A stretch of 27,997 nucleotides of DNA, from NCBI GenBank assembly GCA_034432855.1, contig DAOUBA010000105.1, forward strand, positions 1-27,997. The letters are read 5' to 3'. Under the pieces are notes generated by a model. It saw only the letters and a list, made by a program, of their open reading frames with translations, was not told the origin of the DNA and ran no database searches. A program made the position numbers and the translations under genes. The stretch's first letter is position 1. Every line of letters starts with the position of its first letter. Origin of the DNA: DAOUBA01 sp034432855 (GTDB lineage Bacteria > Chloroflexota > Anaerolineae > B4-G1). Below are positions 9,184-17,412 of this stretch, one piece after another.

Positions 9184-10182
9184 TCACTGCTCCGCCTCCA
9201 CCAAGGCTGCCTCGACGGTGGTCCGCAACCGGCGGAAAGAGAGGTTCTGTTGAGCCAAGCCGACTAACCCCAGGATAGCAATCAGGATGTATTGAAAAGC
9301 GTGAGAGGCGAATGCGACGGAGATCGCCTGATTACGCGGAACACCGAATGGAATAGTCAGGGCATTGCGAGCGATGAAGTGAAAGACACCGAGCGCACCC
9401 GGCGTGGAGGGCACCGCCATGCCCAGGCCAATCGTCGAAACCATGAAGGGCGCCGCCAGAACCGGAGGATGAGGCAGGAAGGCACGTAGCAACGCCCAAT
9501 AGTAGCCGACCACGCAGGCCCAGGTCACTACTGACCAGGCCAAGAGCGCCAACCCGCGCCGTCCCGAACGGAGCGGGGCCAGTCCATCGAACAACCCGTC
9601 CAACGCCTGCGCCCACCGCTCGCGGTCAATGCGTGGCACCCATCCAAGTATGCGGCGCACCAGCCACCGTCCCCACTCAGGCCGAAAGGCCAGGAGGATC
9701 AACACGGCCAAAGCCGTCACTGCGAGCACGCCAGCCATCACGCCTGTACTGACCGCATCGCCCACGCCCCTCATGAAGGGTGCGACGCCAGCCAGGATCA
9801 ACACCACCATCAGCATATCGAGCACACGTTCGACTACCACAGTGGAAAGCGCTGCCGCAATAGATACCTGCCCTCCATGTCCAACAATGACCGCGCGCGC
9901 CGGGTCGCCCAGACGGAAAGGGAACACGTTGCTGACCAGGTAGCCGACATTGCCGATCCAGAAACAACGGGACAGGCTAACCTGCGAGCCAAGCAATATC
10001 CTCCAGCGAACAGCGCGAGCCAGCAGATAGAGCAGGATCACTGCCAGTGCCGGAAGCAGGTAAACGTATTGGGCCTGCGCAAATGTCTCGGCGACCTGAT
10101 GCCAATCCACTTTGTACACGGCAAGAGCCATCGCCCCCACGCTAATGGCGACGCCTGCCCACAACTGCCATTTTCTCTTCAC
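9184..10182 (-). CDS. YbhN/UPF0104-type flippase-like membrane protein
   Basis: A 332-residue protein with about eight membrane segments and the hallmarks of the LPG-synthase transmembrane/UPF0104 family: RAVRWR (56-61), NVFPFRLGDPAR (85-96) and ERVLDM (118-123), then GLGMAVPSTPGALGVFHF. Family members include the membrane part of MprF and AglD-like proteins linked to lipid or glycolipid translocation. As first gene of the glycan operon it may move or anchor the lipid-linked intermediate; this is inferred from context. The start is GTG at 10182. I see no ribosome-binding site before it, and the promoter -10 ends only eight bases upstream, so the message may be nearly leaderless. Confidence 0.85.
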   Translation of the reverse strand: MKRKWQLWAGVAISVGAMALAVYKVDWHQVAETFAQAQYVYLLPALAVILLYLLARAVRWRILLGSQVSLSRCFWIGNVGYLVSNVFPFRLGDPARAVIVGHGGQVSIAAALSTVVVERVLDMLMVVLILAGVAPFMRGVGDAVSTGVMAGVLAVTALAVLILLAFRPEWGRWLVRRILGWVPRIDRERWAQALDGLFDGLAPLRSGRRGLALLAWSVVTWACVVGYYWALLRAFLPHPPVLAAPFMVSTIGLGMAVPSTPGALGVFHFIARNALTIPFGVPRNQAISVAFASHAFQYILIAILGLVGLAQQNLSFRRLRTTVEAALVEAEQ

Positions 10183-10190
10183 GAAGGGGG

Positions 10191-10218
10191 ATTATACCAC
10201 TGCCGCCCAGTCCGGCAA
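10191..10218 (-). promoter_or_regulatory. Sigma-70-like promoter of the glycan operon
   Basis: On the minus strand TTGCCG (10218-10213) lies 16 bases before a perfect TATAAT (10196-10191). The GTG start of the flippase-like gene is at 10182, so a usual transcription start would fall within one to three bases of the start codon. It is back-to-back with the argG promoter, with 13 bases between the two -35 boxes. Confidence 0.65.
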
Positions 10219-10231
10219 AATCCGCCGCGAT

Positions 10232-10260
10232 TTGACAAGATGGCCCTTATGTGGTAAACT
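10232..10260 (+). promoter_or_regulatory. Strong sigma-70-like promoter for argG
   Basis: A perfect TTGACA (10232-10237) is followed after exactly 17 bases by TAAACT (10255-10260). This predicts a transcript starting near 10267 and a leader of about 214 bases before argG. The leader contains a small ORF and a hairpin. No clear arginine-repressor operator is recognisable by eye. Confidence 0.75.
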
Positions 10261-10288
10261 CTCGCGCAACCAGGTGAGGTTGAACGCG

Positions 10289-10369
10289 ATGGATTTCCGT
10301 ACCATCATCACTCCAGGCAAGCGCCAGCGACGACCTGATATTATGGAGCCAGACCACCCGTCGAGGTAG
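10289..10369 (+). CDS. Putative argG leader peptide (26 aa, arginine-rich)
   Basis: ATG at 10289 is preceded by AGGTGAGG (10272-10279), nine bases upstream, and lies about 22 bases after the predicted transcription start. The 26 codons include five arginines, three of them clustered in GKRQRRP (codons 10-16), and the last codon before the stop is also Arg. A strong hairpin follows 27 bases after the stop. This is the layout of an arginine-responsive leader peptide. An alternative is that the ORF is a decayed remnant of a DUF433-type gene: its start, MDFRTIITPGKR, resembles the N-terminus of that family as I remember it. Both could be true. Translation has not been shown. Confidence 0.45.
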   Translation: MDFRTIITPGKRQRRPDIMEPDHPSR

Positions 10370-10396
10370 GCCGCTTTGGGCTACGTGGCAGACGAC

Positions 10397-10428
10397 AAGA
10401 GCCAGCCTTCTGACGGGGGCTGGCTCTT
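10397..10428 (+). terminator. Attenuator-like hairpin in the argG leader
   Basis: AAGAGCCAGCC (10397-10407) and GGCTGGCTCTT (10418-10428) form a perfect 11-bp stem with a 10-base loop, followed by the moderately T-rich ACTTTATC. The T-tract is broken, so intrinsic termination would be partial. The word GAGCCAG in the left arm also occurs at 10346-10352, inside the end of the leader ORF, and could pair with CTGGCTC at 10420-10426 as a competing structure. Confidence 0.55.
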
Positions 10429-10480
10429 ACTTTATCAGCGAGTCGACGAATCGGCGAGCGAGGGAAAGAAGGGAGACAAT

Positions 10481-11744
<1,264 letters not shown>

Positions 11745-11752
<8 letters not shown>

Positions 11753-11796
11753 GGATTAGGGGAAACACGAATGCCCAATCACTAATCACCAATCCC
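11745..11796. repeat. Inverted short-word repeat at the argG-argH junction (ATTAGTGATTGG family)
   Basis: The left arm GGGATTAGGGATTAGGGG (11745-11762) contains the argG stop codon. The right arm (11775-11796) reads CCAATCACTAATCACC then AATCCC. About 15 of 18 positions can pair, with a 12-base loop that includes one CACGAAT word. The right arm ends just before the argH ribosome-binding site. Confidence 0.75.
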
Positions 11797-11807
11797 AGAG
11801 GGAAGCC

Positions 11808-13193
11808 ATGCCACTCTGGGGAGGACGTTTCGAGACTGAGACAGATGCGCTGTTGCGGCGCTTCGGCGACTCGATCGGTTTCGACAAGCGGTTGTACGAA
11901 GCCGATGTGCATGGGAGTATCGCCTATGCCCGGGCGCTGGCACAGGCAGGAGTCATCACAGCGGAAGAACGCGACCGCCTGATTGCCGGCCTGGAGCAGG
12001 TGCGCGCCGAATTCGACGCCGGCACATTTATAATCCAACCGGGGGACGAAGACATCCACACGGCAGTCGAACGACGGCTGGGGGAACTGGCCGGACCGAT
12101 AGCAGGTAAGTTGCACACCGGACGCTCGCGCAACGACCAGGTGGCGACCGACCTGCGGCTCTACCTGCTGGACGAGATCGCCGCCTTGCACAGGGCGCTG
12201 GTTGACCTGCAGGCCGCCATCGTCGAGAAGGCTGAAACACACCTCGACGTGATGATGCCGGGATACACGCACCTTCAGCAGGCACAACCCGTGCTCCTCA
12301 GCCACTGGCTGATGGCCTACTTTTGGAAACTGCAGCGGGATCGGGAACGCCTGGCCGAGGTCGAGCGCCGCACACGGGTATGCCCGTTGGGAGCCGGAGC
12401 ACTGGCCGGCAATCCGTTCGGCATTGACCGCACTGCACTCGCTGCCGACCTGGGTTTCGACGGTGTGACCGAGAACAGCGTAGATGCGGTCAGCGACCGC
12501 GATTTCGTGGTCGAGTTGCTGGCGTGGGCCGCGCTCGTGCAGGTGCACCTGAGCAGCCTGGCCGAAGAGCTGATCGTGTGGTCGAGCCGCGAGTTCGGCT
12601 TCATCGAGATTGCAGAAGCCTACTCGACCGGCTCCAGCATCATGCCGCAGAAGAAGAACCCGGATTCGCTCGAACTGGTGCGCGGCAAGAGCGGACGGAT
12701 CATCGGCCACCTGACCGGGCTGTTGACCACGCTCAAGGGATTGCCCCTGGCCTACAACAAGGACTTGCAGGAAGACAAAGAAGCCGTCTTTGACGTGGTG
12801 GACACGCTCAAGATGGAATTGCCGCTCGTGGCGGGGGTTGTGCGCACATTCAAGGTGAACGCTGAACGGATGGCCGCTGCGCTCGACGACGGCCTCCTGG
12901 CGACCGACCTGGCCGAGTACCTGGTGCGCAAAGGGGTGCCGTTCCGCGAGAGCCACCGGCTGGTGGGGCAGGCGGTGCGGCGCGCGGAGGAGTTGGGCGT
13001 GCCGCTCAAGGCGCTGCCGCCGACCGAATACCAGGCCATCCACCCGGCCTTTGGCGCGGATGTGGCCGAGGTATTCGACTTTCGCCGCTCGGTCGAAGCG
13101 CGAAATGTCACGGGTGGGACGGCGACAGAAGCGGTGCGGGCGCAGATCGAGCGGGCCCGGAGGCAGATCGGCGAGCCAGCGAATCAGCGATAA
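11808..13193 (+). CDS. argH: Argininosuccinate lyase
   Basis: A 461-residue enzyme that splits argininosuccinate into arginine and fumarate. It belongs to the fumarase/aspartase superfamily. The signature loop GSSIMPQKKNP is at residues 275-285, and HTGRSRNDQVATDLRLY and MPGYTHLQQAQPVLLSHW, typical of ArgH, come earlier. Length is normal for the family. ATG at 11808 has GAGGG upstream. It is co-oriented with argG and most likely shares its transcript. The next gene downstream is on the opposite strand, only 13 bases away, so the argGH transcript probably ends in or through the toxin gene; no terminator is visible. Confidence 0.97.
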   Translation: MPLWGGRFETETDALLRRFGDSIGFDKRLYEADVHGSIAYARALAQAGVITAEERDRLIAGLEQVRAEFDAGTFIIQPGDEDIHTAVERRLGELAGPIAGKLHTGRSRNDQVATDLRLYLLDEIAALHRALVDLQAAIVEKAETHLDVMMPGYTHLQQAQPVLLSHWLMAYFWKLQRDRERLAEVERRTRVCPLGAGALAGNPFGIDRTALAADLGFDGVTENSVDAVSDRDFVVELLAWAALVQVHLSSLAEELIVWSSREFGFIEIAEAYSTGSSIMPQKKNPDSLELVRGKSGRIIGHLTGLLTTLKGLPLAYNKDLQEDKEAVFDVVDTLKMELPLVAGVVRTFKVNAERMAAALDDGLLATDLAEYLVRKGVPFRESHRLVGQAVRRAEELGVPLKALPPTEYQAIHPAFGADVAEVFDFRRSVEARNVTGGTATEAVRAQIERARRQIGEPANQR

Positions 13194-13206
13194 GATGGCA
13201 GAGAGG

Positions 13207-13629
13207 CTATTCTTCCAACAGAGCGAGGAATTCACGGGGCGTCACGATACGCACACCCTGGTACACACGCAGCGCCAGCAGGTCATCGTCGCCGCTGACG
13301 ATGCAATCGGCTCCGCCTTCAACCGCGCAGGCCACGACTGGATCATCCTGGGGGTCGCGGGTGGCACCAGGGAGGCTCAACGTTCCGGGCATGAGCAACG
13401 CCAACGTCGTGAGGTGGTCCAAGAACCGCCGCCGTTCCGCCGAGGACCAACCAAGCCGGTCGGCGATGCGCGGGTATTCCAACACCCGACGCAGTTCGTC
13501 CAACAGCACCGGAGACGTGAGCAGCAGGAAATCACCCTGCTGCCAATGGTGGACGATCTGGGCCGGCGCCCCCAGGGGCGAGATGAGGCCGCTGACCAGG
13601 GTATTCGTATCTACGACGGCGCGGAGCAT
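13207..13629 (-). CDS. PIN-domain toxin of a type II toxin-antitoxin pair
   Basis: A 140-residue protein of the PIN_3 group (putative toxin component, PIN family). Acidic active-site residues are visible in order: D7 in VVDTN, E45 in LLDELRRVLEYP, D92/D95/D96 in RDPQDDPVV, and D114-D116 in SGDDDLL. PIN toxins are Mg-dependent ribonucleases that typically cut tRNA, rRNA or mRNA. The ORF begins inside the end of the upstream antitoxin gene (19-base overlap), the usual coupled TA layout. All catalytic acids appear intact, so it is probably active. It converges on argH with a gap of 13 bases. Confidence 0.88.
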   Translation of the reverse strand: MLRAVVDTNTLVSGLISPLGAPAQIVHHWQQGDFLLLTSPVLLDELRRVLEYPRIADRLGWSSAERRRFLDHLTTLALLMPGTLSLPGATRDPQDDPVVACAVEGGADCIVSGDDDLLALRVYQGVRIVTPREFLALLEE

Positions 13630-14006
13630 TCCTGGTCCTGCGTCGCTTCCCGCGCTTCCTCGACCAGCGCGGCAACGTCATCCGGGGAAACGTCGGGGTT
13701 ACGCGCGTGGGCCTGCTCGACCAGCGTGTACACTTCCTGGCGGGCCTCGGCGATGCGCAGGCGGGCCTCGGCACGGCTCACGCCGGAACGCGCCACGAGT
13801 TGCCAGAGCAGCACTTCGTCCTGTTCCAATTGGCGCAGCCGCCGCCGGTCGGCCAGCAGGGCATGGAATTCGTCAATGTTCACAATGGCGGCGGCGGGCT
13901 GGCCGCGCCGCGTGACCACGACCTGGGCATCGTGTTTGCGTACCCGGTCCAAAAGTGCCCGCGTCCGGCGGGCGAGGTCGGCCATCGTCACGGTAATCTC
14001 TTCCAT
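13611..14006 (-). CDS. Phd/YefM-type antitoxin
   Basis: A 131-residue protein. The N-terminal 50 residues (MADLARRTRALLDRV, then VVVTRRGQPAAAIVNIDEFH) match the Phd/YefM DNA-binding fold. A long charged, probably helical C-terminal part would wrap the PIN toxin. A GTG at 14012 is possible, but AGGAG (14014-14018) lies one base from it and seven bases from the ATG at 14006, so I chose ATG. Antitoxins of this family repress their own promoter; here that would be the TATAAT promoter just upstream. The pair sits between argH and lysW in the opposite direction, which suggests insertion into an older amino-acid cluster. Confidence 0.82.
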   Translation of the reverse strand: MEEITVTMADLARRTRALLDRVRKHDAQVVVTRRGQPAAAIVNIDEFHALLADRRRLRQLEQDEVLLWQLVARSGVSRAEARLRIAEARQEVYTLVEQAHARNPDVSPDDVAALVEEAREATQDQECSAPS

Positions 14007-14038
14007 CGTCACGCTCCTGGAAAATCAGCATCACTCGT

Positions 14039-14067
14039 ATTATAAAGCAGTTCTCACCGGCATACAA
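14039..14067 (-). promoter_or_regulatory. Promoter of the toxin-antitoxin pair
   Basis: On the minus strand TTGTAT (14067-14062) is separated by 17 bases from a perfect TATAAT (14044-14039). The predicted transcription start near 14032 leaves a leader of about 25 bases with AGGAG before the antitoxin ATG. Confidence 0.7.
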
Positions 14068-14070
14068 GCC

Positions 14071-14102
14071 GCACGTCTGCAGGTCGGCAAGTCTGCAAAT
14101 CC
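14071..14102. repeat. Four units of the GCAAGTNN-type 8-mer
   Basis: Consecutive units GCACGTCT, GCAGGTCG, GCAAGTCT and GCAAATCC have an exact 8-base period. They are the same family as the arrays at 21852, 22929 and 23218. Confidence 0.8.
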
Positions 14103-14297
14103 TTTGAATGGAATCTGGATTGCTTTGAAAGGGATGTCGGTTGCTTCGAAAGCGATTGGCCGCGCCGCCGTGAACGGATGGCGCTGGAAGCACTTTCTCT
14201 CGCAGGGAACCCCGCCAGCACCGGCTCTTTCGGGCCGGTATGGCCAAGAGCAAACACGGCGCTAGGCGATACGTGATTAGCGACTGGCAATCAGCAA

Positions 14298-14321
14298 ACC
14301 AACCAACTAACCAACCAACTA
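14298..14321 (+). repeat. Perfect tandem 12-mer before lysW
   Basis: ACCAACCAACTA occurs twice head to tail (14298-14309 and 14310-14321), immediately upstream of GGAGG (14323-14327), the lysW ribosome-binding site. Its role is unknown; an unstructured enhancer of translation is one guess. Confidence 0.8.
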
Positions 14322-14335
14322 TGGAGGATTAGATA

Positions 14336-14500
14336 ATGGCAGAATGTCCCGAGTGTGCAGCAGAACTTGACGTGGCGCCCGACGTAGAGGAGGGCGAAAT
14401 CGTCGTCTGCCCGGACTGTGGGGTGGAACTGGAGGTCATCTCCACCAATCCACTCGAACTCGATCTGGCTCCCGAAGTCGAAGAAGACTGGGGAGAGTAG
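14336..14500 (+). CDS. lysW: Amino-group carrier protein LysW
   Basis: A 54-residue, highly acidic protein. Two CxxC pairs (C4/C7 and C25/C28) would bind zinc. The C-terminus is EDWGE, the LysW signature, and its last glutamate is the attachment site for the substrate amino group in the Thermus system. It carries aminoadipate (lysine route) or glutamate (arginine route) through ligation, phosphorylation, reduction and transamination while protecting the amino group. GGAGG lies eight bases before the ATG. lysX follows after six bases, so the two are coupled. The length equals that of the Thermus protein. Recognition is unambiguous. Confidence 0.97.
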   Translation: MAECPECAAELDVAPDVEEGEIVVCPDCGVELEVISTNPLELDLAPEVEEDWGE

Positions 14501-14506
14501 AATCGC

Positions 14507-15361
14507 ATGAAGATCGCGGTACTGTACTCGCGGGTGCGCGTCGAAGAAAAACTGCTCTTCGAGGCACTGGAAAAGCGCGGGGTCGCGTTCGACCGCATAG
14601 ATACGCGCGACCTGGCGTTCGAACTGGGCGACGGGGGAGCAATGCGCCAGTACGACGCCGTACTGAACCGCGGCCTGAGCGATTCCCAGTCCTATTACAT
14701 CACACGCTGGCTGGAAGGGCTGGGCGTGCCGGTCGTCAGTTCCCATCGCGTCGTCGCCACCTGCGGGGACAAACTGCTCACCAGCGCCGCCTTGCAGGAA
14801 GCAGGCGTGCCGCAACCGCGCGTCAAGGTCGCCTTTACGCCGGAGGCGGCGCTGGCCGCCATCGAGGAACTCGGCTATCCGGTGGTGCTCAAGCCGGTGC
14901 ACGGCTCATGGGGGCGGCTGCTGGCGCGGATCAACGACCGCGATGCAGCCGAAGCCATCCTGGAACACAAGTCCACGCTCGGCGGCTACCTGCACAGCGT
15001 GTTCTACATCCAGGAGCACATCGAAAAGCCGGGACGGGACATCCGTGCGCTGGTGGTGGGCGACGAGGTGCTCTATGCCATCTATCGCTCGTCGGCCCAC
15101 TGGATCACCAATACCGCACGCGGCGGGCAGGCTTCAGTCTGCCCGGTGACGCCGGAACTGGGCGACATTTGCCTGAAAGCGGCCCACGCAGTCGGCGGAG
15201 GCATCGTCGCGATTGACCTCTTCGAGACCGCCGATCGCGGCCTGCTGGTCAACGAAATCAACCATACACCCGAATTCCACGCCTCGGTCCAGGTCGTGGA
15301 CGTGGACATTCCGGGGCGGATGGTGGAGTATGTGATGAGGGTAGCGAGGAGTAAAACGTAA
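14507..15361 (+). CDS. lysX: LysW-aminoadipate/glutamate ligase (LysX/ArgX, ATP-grasp)
   Basis: A 284-residue ATP-grasp enzyme of the RimK-like group that joins the substrate amino group to the C-terminal Glu of LysW using ATP. Visible motifs are GYPVVLKPVHGSWGRLLARI (123-142, ATP-binding K129 and the GSWGR loop), NTARGG (202-207) and LLVNEIN (246-252, metal-binding E/N). I cannot decide from sequence alone whether it prefers aminoadipate, glutamate or both; the flanking genes argue for both. The last codons and the TAA stop fall inside the first unit of a tandem 14-mer repeat, so the C-terminal SKT is repeat-encoded. Confidence 0.95.
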   Translation: MKIAVLYSRVRVEEKLLFEALEKRGVAFDRIDTRDLAFELGDGGAMRQYDAVLNRGLSDSQSYYITRWLEGLGVPVVSSHRVVATCGDKLLTSAALQEAGVPQPRVKVAFTPEAALAAIEELGYPVVLKPVHGSWGRLLARINDRDAAEAILEHKSTLGGYLHSVFYIQEHIEKPGRDIRALVVGDEVLYAIYRSSAHWITNTARGGQASVCPVTPELGDICLKAAHAVGGGIVAIDLFETADRGLLVNEINHTPEFHASVQVVDVDIPGRMVEYVMRVARSKT

Positions 15362-15409
15362 GGAGTAAAACGTAAGGTACGCTTTACGCATTACGTTTTA
15401 CGCGTTACG
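15348..15409. repeat. Tandem 14-mer plus inverted arm at the lysX-lysY junction
   Basis: GGAGTAAAACGTAA is repeated perfectly at 15348-15361 and 15362-15375. TTACGTTTTAC (15391-15401) is the exact complement of GTAAAACGTAA in either copy, giving two alternative 11-bp stems. The first copy contains the lysX stop codon. The related TTTACG/TTACG words continue to 15409. Confidence 0.85.
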
Positions 15410-15438
15410 TTCCACTTCTCCACTCGTCAGGAGGCAAT

Positions 15439-16476
15439 ATGATTCGTGCCGCTATCGTGGGAGCATCTGGATACGCGGGAGGCGAGGTGCTGCGGCTACT
15501 GCTGGGCCATCCGGAAGTAGAAGTGACGCAAATCACATCCGAAACATACGCCGGGCAATATGCCCACTTTGTACATCCTAACCTGCGGGGACGCACCGAC
15601 CTGCGGTTCGTGCGCCCGTCGGAACTCGCGCCGTGCGACGTGCTGTTCCTGGCGATGCCTCACGGCGAAGCCATGAAGCGCATCGGCGAGTTCGCCGGAA
15701 TGGCTGAACGCATCATTGACTTGTCGGCGGATTTCAGGCTGCGCAATCCGACGGATTACGTCAAATGGTATGAACACCCCCACCCCACCCCAGAGTGGCT
15801 GGAGAAATTCGTCTACGGGCTACCGGAACTGCACCGCGAGGACTTGAAAGGCGCGCGGTACGCCAGCGGCGTGGGCTGCAATGCCAGCGTGACCATCCTG
15901 GCACTGTGGCCGCTCTACAGACGTGGCCTGGTGCGCGAGGCGGTGGTCGAGGTCAAGGTCGGTTCCTCAGAAGGCGGGAACAAAGAAAGCCCGGCCTCTC
16001 ATCACCCGGAACGGGCAGGGGTCGTGCGCACGTATATGCCGGCAGGCCACCGGCACATCGCCGAGATCATCCAGGAACTACACCTCGACCCGGAGCAGCC
16101 TGGGCTCCATTTCTCGATCACCTCGGTCGGCACCGTGCGCGGGGCCACGGCAACCTGTCACTGTCTGCTGAAAGAAGACCTGGACGAAAAGACCGCCTGG
16201 CAGTTCTACCGCGAGGATTACGGCGATGAACCGTTCATCCGCCTGGTGCGCGCCAAACGGGGCATCTACCGCTATCCGGAGGCCAAGATTCTGAGCGGCT
16301 CGAACTATTGCGATATCGGCTTCGAGGCCGACCCATACGCCCGGCGGCTGATCGTCATCGCGGCGATAGACAATCTAATGAAAGGCGCCGCTGGCAGTGC
16401 GGTACAGTGCATGAATCTGATGTGCGGATTGCCAGAGACGATGGGGCTAGAGTTTGCGGGGTTACATCCGATTTAG
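15439..16476 (+). CDS. lysY: LysW-aminoadipyl/glutamyl-phosphate reductase (LysY, ArgC family)
   Basis: A 345-residue NADPH-dependent reductase turning the LysW-bound acyl phosphate into the semialdehyde. The N-terminal dinucleotide-binding loop is GASGYAGGE (8-16). The catalytic cysteine is C147 in GVGCNAS, and GHRHIAEI and the C-terminal DNLMKGAAGSAVQCMN are typical of the ArgC/LysY family. Among ArgC-like proteins, the adjacency to lysW and lysX identifies it as the carrier-dependent form. AGGAGG precedes the ATG. It may act on both aminoadipyl and glutamyl derivatives. Confidence 0.95.
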   Translation: MIRAAIVGASGYAGGEVLRLLLGHPEVEVTQITSETYAGQYAHFVHPNLRGRTDLRFVRPSELAPCDVLFLAMPHGEAMKRIGEFAGMAERIIDLSADFRLRNPTDYVKWYEHPHPTPEWLEKFVYGLPELHREDLKGARYASGVGCNASVTILALWPLYRRGLVREAVVEVKVGSSEGGNKESPASHHPERAGVVRTYMPAGHRHIAEIIQELHLDPEQPGLHFSITSVGTVRGATATCHCLLKEDLDEKTAWQFYREDYGDEPFIRLVRAKRGIYRYPEAKILSGSNYCDIGFEADPYARRLIVIAAIDNLMKGAAGSAVQCMNLMCGLPETMGLEFAGLHPI

Positions 16477-16480
16477 GTGC

Positions 16481-16565
16481 TGGTGATTAGTGATCGGGTA
16501 TTGGGGACTGGGGATTGGGAAATCCGATCCCTAATCACCAATCACTAATACCCAATCACTAACCC
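16481..16565. repeat. Long imperfect inverted repeat at the lysY-lysZ junction (ATTAGTGATTGG family)
   Basis: The left arm 16481-16520 (TGGTGATTAGTGATCGGGTA and on) and the right arm 16527-16565 (ATCCCTAATCACCAATCACT and on) pair over roughly 36 positions with a six-base loop. Several mismatches become G-U in RNA. It fills most of the 115-base gap. The lysZ ribosome-binding site follows right after it. Confidence 0.85.
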
Positions 16566-16591
16566 AAGCCCTGCTTCAGGAGGAATCAACG

Positions 16592-17398
16592 ATGATCGTC
16601 GTGAAAGCCGGTGGCGGCAAAGGTCTGAATATGAACGCAGTGTGCGGCGACGTGGCCGACCTGGTCAAACAAGGCGAGCAAGTCGTGCTGGTGCATGGCG
16701 GTTCGCACGAGACCAACGTCATCTCAGAACAACTCGGCCACCCGCCACGCTTCGTCACTTCGGTCTCCGGTCACTCCAGCCGCTACACCGACCGGGAGAC
16801 GCTGGAAATCTTCACGATGGTCGTCGCCGGCAAGATCAACAAGACGCTGGTCGAGCAACTGCAGAAACTGGGCGTCAACGCCATCGGGCTGTGCGGTGTG
16901 GATGGGCGGTTGCTGGAGGGCCAGCGCAAAGATACGCTGCGCATCGTCGAGAACGGCAAGACCAAAATCCTGCGCGGCGATTACAGCGGCGTGATCGAAA
17001 AGGTCAACGCAGGATTGCTCACGATGCTGCTCGACGCGGGCTACACGCCGGTCGTCGCGCCGCTCGCCACCAGTCACGAGGGCGACGCGGTGAACGTGGA
17101 CGGCGACCGGGCTGCGGCGGCTATCGGCGCGGCACTGAAGGCGGAAAAGATCATCATTCTGACCAACGTGCCCGGCCTGCTGCGCGATGTAGCCGATGAA
17201 AGTTCGCTTATTCCCCATATTCCCCTGGCGCAGGCAGAAAACTATCTTGACCGCTATGCCCAGGGACGGATGAAGAAGAAAATCCTGGGTGCAGTCGAGG
17301 CGATGCGCGAAGGCGTTGGGCAGGTTATCATTGCAGATGGACGTGTGGAGCACCCGCTACAGCGCGCGCTGGCCGGGCAGGGAACGGTGATTGAGTAA
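16592..17398 (+). CDS. lysZ: LysW-aminoadipate/glutamate kinase (LysZ, ArgB family)
   Basis: A 268-residue amino-acid kinase that phosphorylates the side-chain carboxylate of the LysW-bound substrate. The N-terminal phosphate loop is VKAGGG (4-9), then VLVHGGSHETN (33-43), with NVDGDRAAAAIGAALKAEK and ILTNVPGLLRD in the second half, all as in ArgB/LysZ. It lacks any N-terminal arginine-feedback extension. CAGGAGG lies eight bases before the ATG. The downstream homocitrate-synthase-family gene follows after 14 bases with its own GGAGG. Confidence 0.95.
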   Translation: MIVVKAGGGKGLNMNAVCGDVADLVKQGEQVVLVHGGSHETNVISEQLGHPPRFVTSVSGHSSRYTDRETLEIFTMVVAGKINKTLVEQLQKLGVNAIGLCGVDGRLLEGQRKDTLRIVENGKTKILRGDYSGVIEKVNAGLLTMLLDAGYTPVVAPLATSHEGDAVNVDGDRAAAAIGAALKAEKIIILTNVPGLLRDVADESSLIPHIPLAQAENYLDRYAQGRMKKKILGAVEAMREGVGQVIIADGRVEHPLQRALAGQGTVIE

Positions 17399-17412
17399 CA
17401 AGGAGGAGCACA

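Larger units (their letters stand above)
14013..14335. other. Intergenic region between the TA pair and lysW
   Basis: About 320 bases without a convincing gene. It holds the TA promoter, a four-unit GCAAGTNN-type array, a possible small stem (ACCGG...CCGGT near 14219-14238) and a tandem 12-mer before the lysW ribosome-binding site. I cannot identify a clear promoter for the lysW operon by eye, although one is expected here. Reading frames on either strand in this stretch look like chance frames. Confidence 0.6.

Noticed and set aside
10376..10480. Upstream extension of argG from an ATG at 10376
   Set aside because: It adds 35 residues without ArgG similarity and spans the leader hairpin. No ribosome-binding site fits.
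13051..14265. A 404-residue plus-strand frame across the toxin and antitoxin
   Set aside because: It overlaps the end of argH and both TA genes on the other strand and has an Arg/Ser-rich composition. The PIN and Phd motifs support the minus strand.
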